This document shows positions 63,473-64,000 of a stretch of DNA of 64,000 nt, piece after piece. Both the position numbers and the translations under genes were made by a program. The stretch covers positions 168,544,853 to 168,608,852 of the forward strand of contig NC_134950.1 of NCBI RefSeq assembly GCF_965638725.1, in the 5' to 3' direction. The notes beneath the pieces are model-generated. The model saw nothing but the letters and a program-made list of their open reading frames with translations. It was not told where the DNA came from and ran no database searches. Every line of letters begins with the position of its first letter. The first letter of the stretch is position 1. The stretch is from Aptenodytes patagonicus. Lineage: Eukaryota > Chordata > Aves > Sphenisciformes > Spheniscidae.

Positions 63473-64000
63473 TAAAAGTTTTTTGCGCTCTAGTATGCCA
63501 GTTCTGCAAACCACTGTATGCCTGTGCCTGTGCCACTGTGCCTGTGCCTCATGATGATTGACCTGTTTTCTGTTTATTAACCTTTTAAAGGGAGAGGAAA
63601 TGAGGGCCTGAGCTTTGATTCACATTTAACTGAGGCAGCGGAAAAGGTTTCCACCTTCTGCAGCTGTGGTGGGGTTTCCTAACCCACTGCAGCCAGGACT
63701 GTGTCCGTGGTCTTCAGCCACTTCTGAGTCAGAACCTCTTAGAGGAGGGCTCTCCAAAGCTCAGCTGAGGCTGATGCAGCCCTTGGCTTGCACTTGGGGC
63801 ATGTGGCTTGCAAAGAGGGAGGCTCAGCTGCTGGATCTGAGCGTGTAGCTGTGTGGCCGACAGCCTCCAGCCCATTCCTTGAGCAAGACTTCAGGAGCCC
63901 GCTTCAAGAGGGTGGGAGGTGGCTGCTAATAATTATCCTAATTGCATGGCTTACAGTGCAACGATGAGCAGTTTGATCTGCTTATCTGAATGAAGGTTAA
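63473..64000 (+). other. Intron 2, end of window
   Basis: No gene is seen. The last 90 bases (63915-64000), with 'gctaataattatcctaattg' and 'gtttgatctgcttatctg', look like part of a conserved regulatory element that continues beyond the window. Confidence 0.4.

Noticed and set aside
1..64000. tRNA, rRNA, CRISPR, operon-like gene clusters or prokaryotic signals
   Set aside because: None seen. The long introns, CpG island and avian repeats show vertebrate nuclear DNA, where such features are not expected in this form.

Overview
This is about 64 kb of a bird genome. The evidence is repeated CR1 LINE 3' ends with the avian 8-bp tail repeat (ATTCTATG or its complement), three solo LTRs of a type I recognise as common in avian genomes, a vertebrate CpG-island promoter and GT-AG introns tens of kilobases long. 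There is no bacterial, plasmid or phage content, and most of the DNA is non-coding.

Only one host gene can be supported, on the + strand. A CpG island at about 7.0-7.5 kb holds a first coding exon (7315-7371) that encodes a 19-residue signal peptide behind a strong Kozak start. A second exon (47759-47855), 40.4 kb away, is joined in phase 0 and encodes the start of a secretin-family (class B1) GPCR hormone-binding ectodomain. The cysteine spacing and the sequon just before the exon end fit VIPR1 (VPAC1) best, but GHRHR and VIPR2 are not fully excluded. No third exon was found, so the window is 5' flank, exon 1, intron 1, exon 2 and at least 16 kb of intron 2.

Region by region: 1-146 is a CR1 3' end. 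147-6350 is intergenic, with an old CR1 remnant near 4.5 kb and a possible conserved element near 5 kb. 6351-7012 is a 660-bp almost pure purine tract abutting the CpG island. Intron 1 (7372-47758) holds a CR1 at 12.8-13.3 kb, two solo LTRs (21661-22253 and 28093-28686, each with its own 5-bp target duplication), old CR1 remnants at 32-33.7 and 35.5 kb, an unexplained 301-codon ORF at 42.8-43.7 kb and a younger CR1 at 44.8-45.7 kb. Intron 2 holds a CR1 at 54.5-55.2 kb, a third solo LTR of a different subtype (59574-60156) carrying an ATT microsatellite, an ancient amniote-type CR1 at 62.0-62.3 kb and a CR1 3' end at 63.2-63.5 kb.

The observations most worth checking are: an upstream ORF that overlaps the receptor start codon and, after splicing, ends in exon 2; the cluster of non-B-DNA-prone sequences around the promoter; three sense-oriented LTRs in the introns, one with a perfect CRE and a TATA box, inside a gene whose family signals through cAMP; near-identical CR1 copies flanking the promoter; and the long unexplained ORF. 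I saw no clear evidence of a wholly new biological system.
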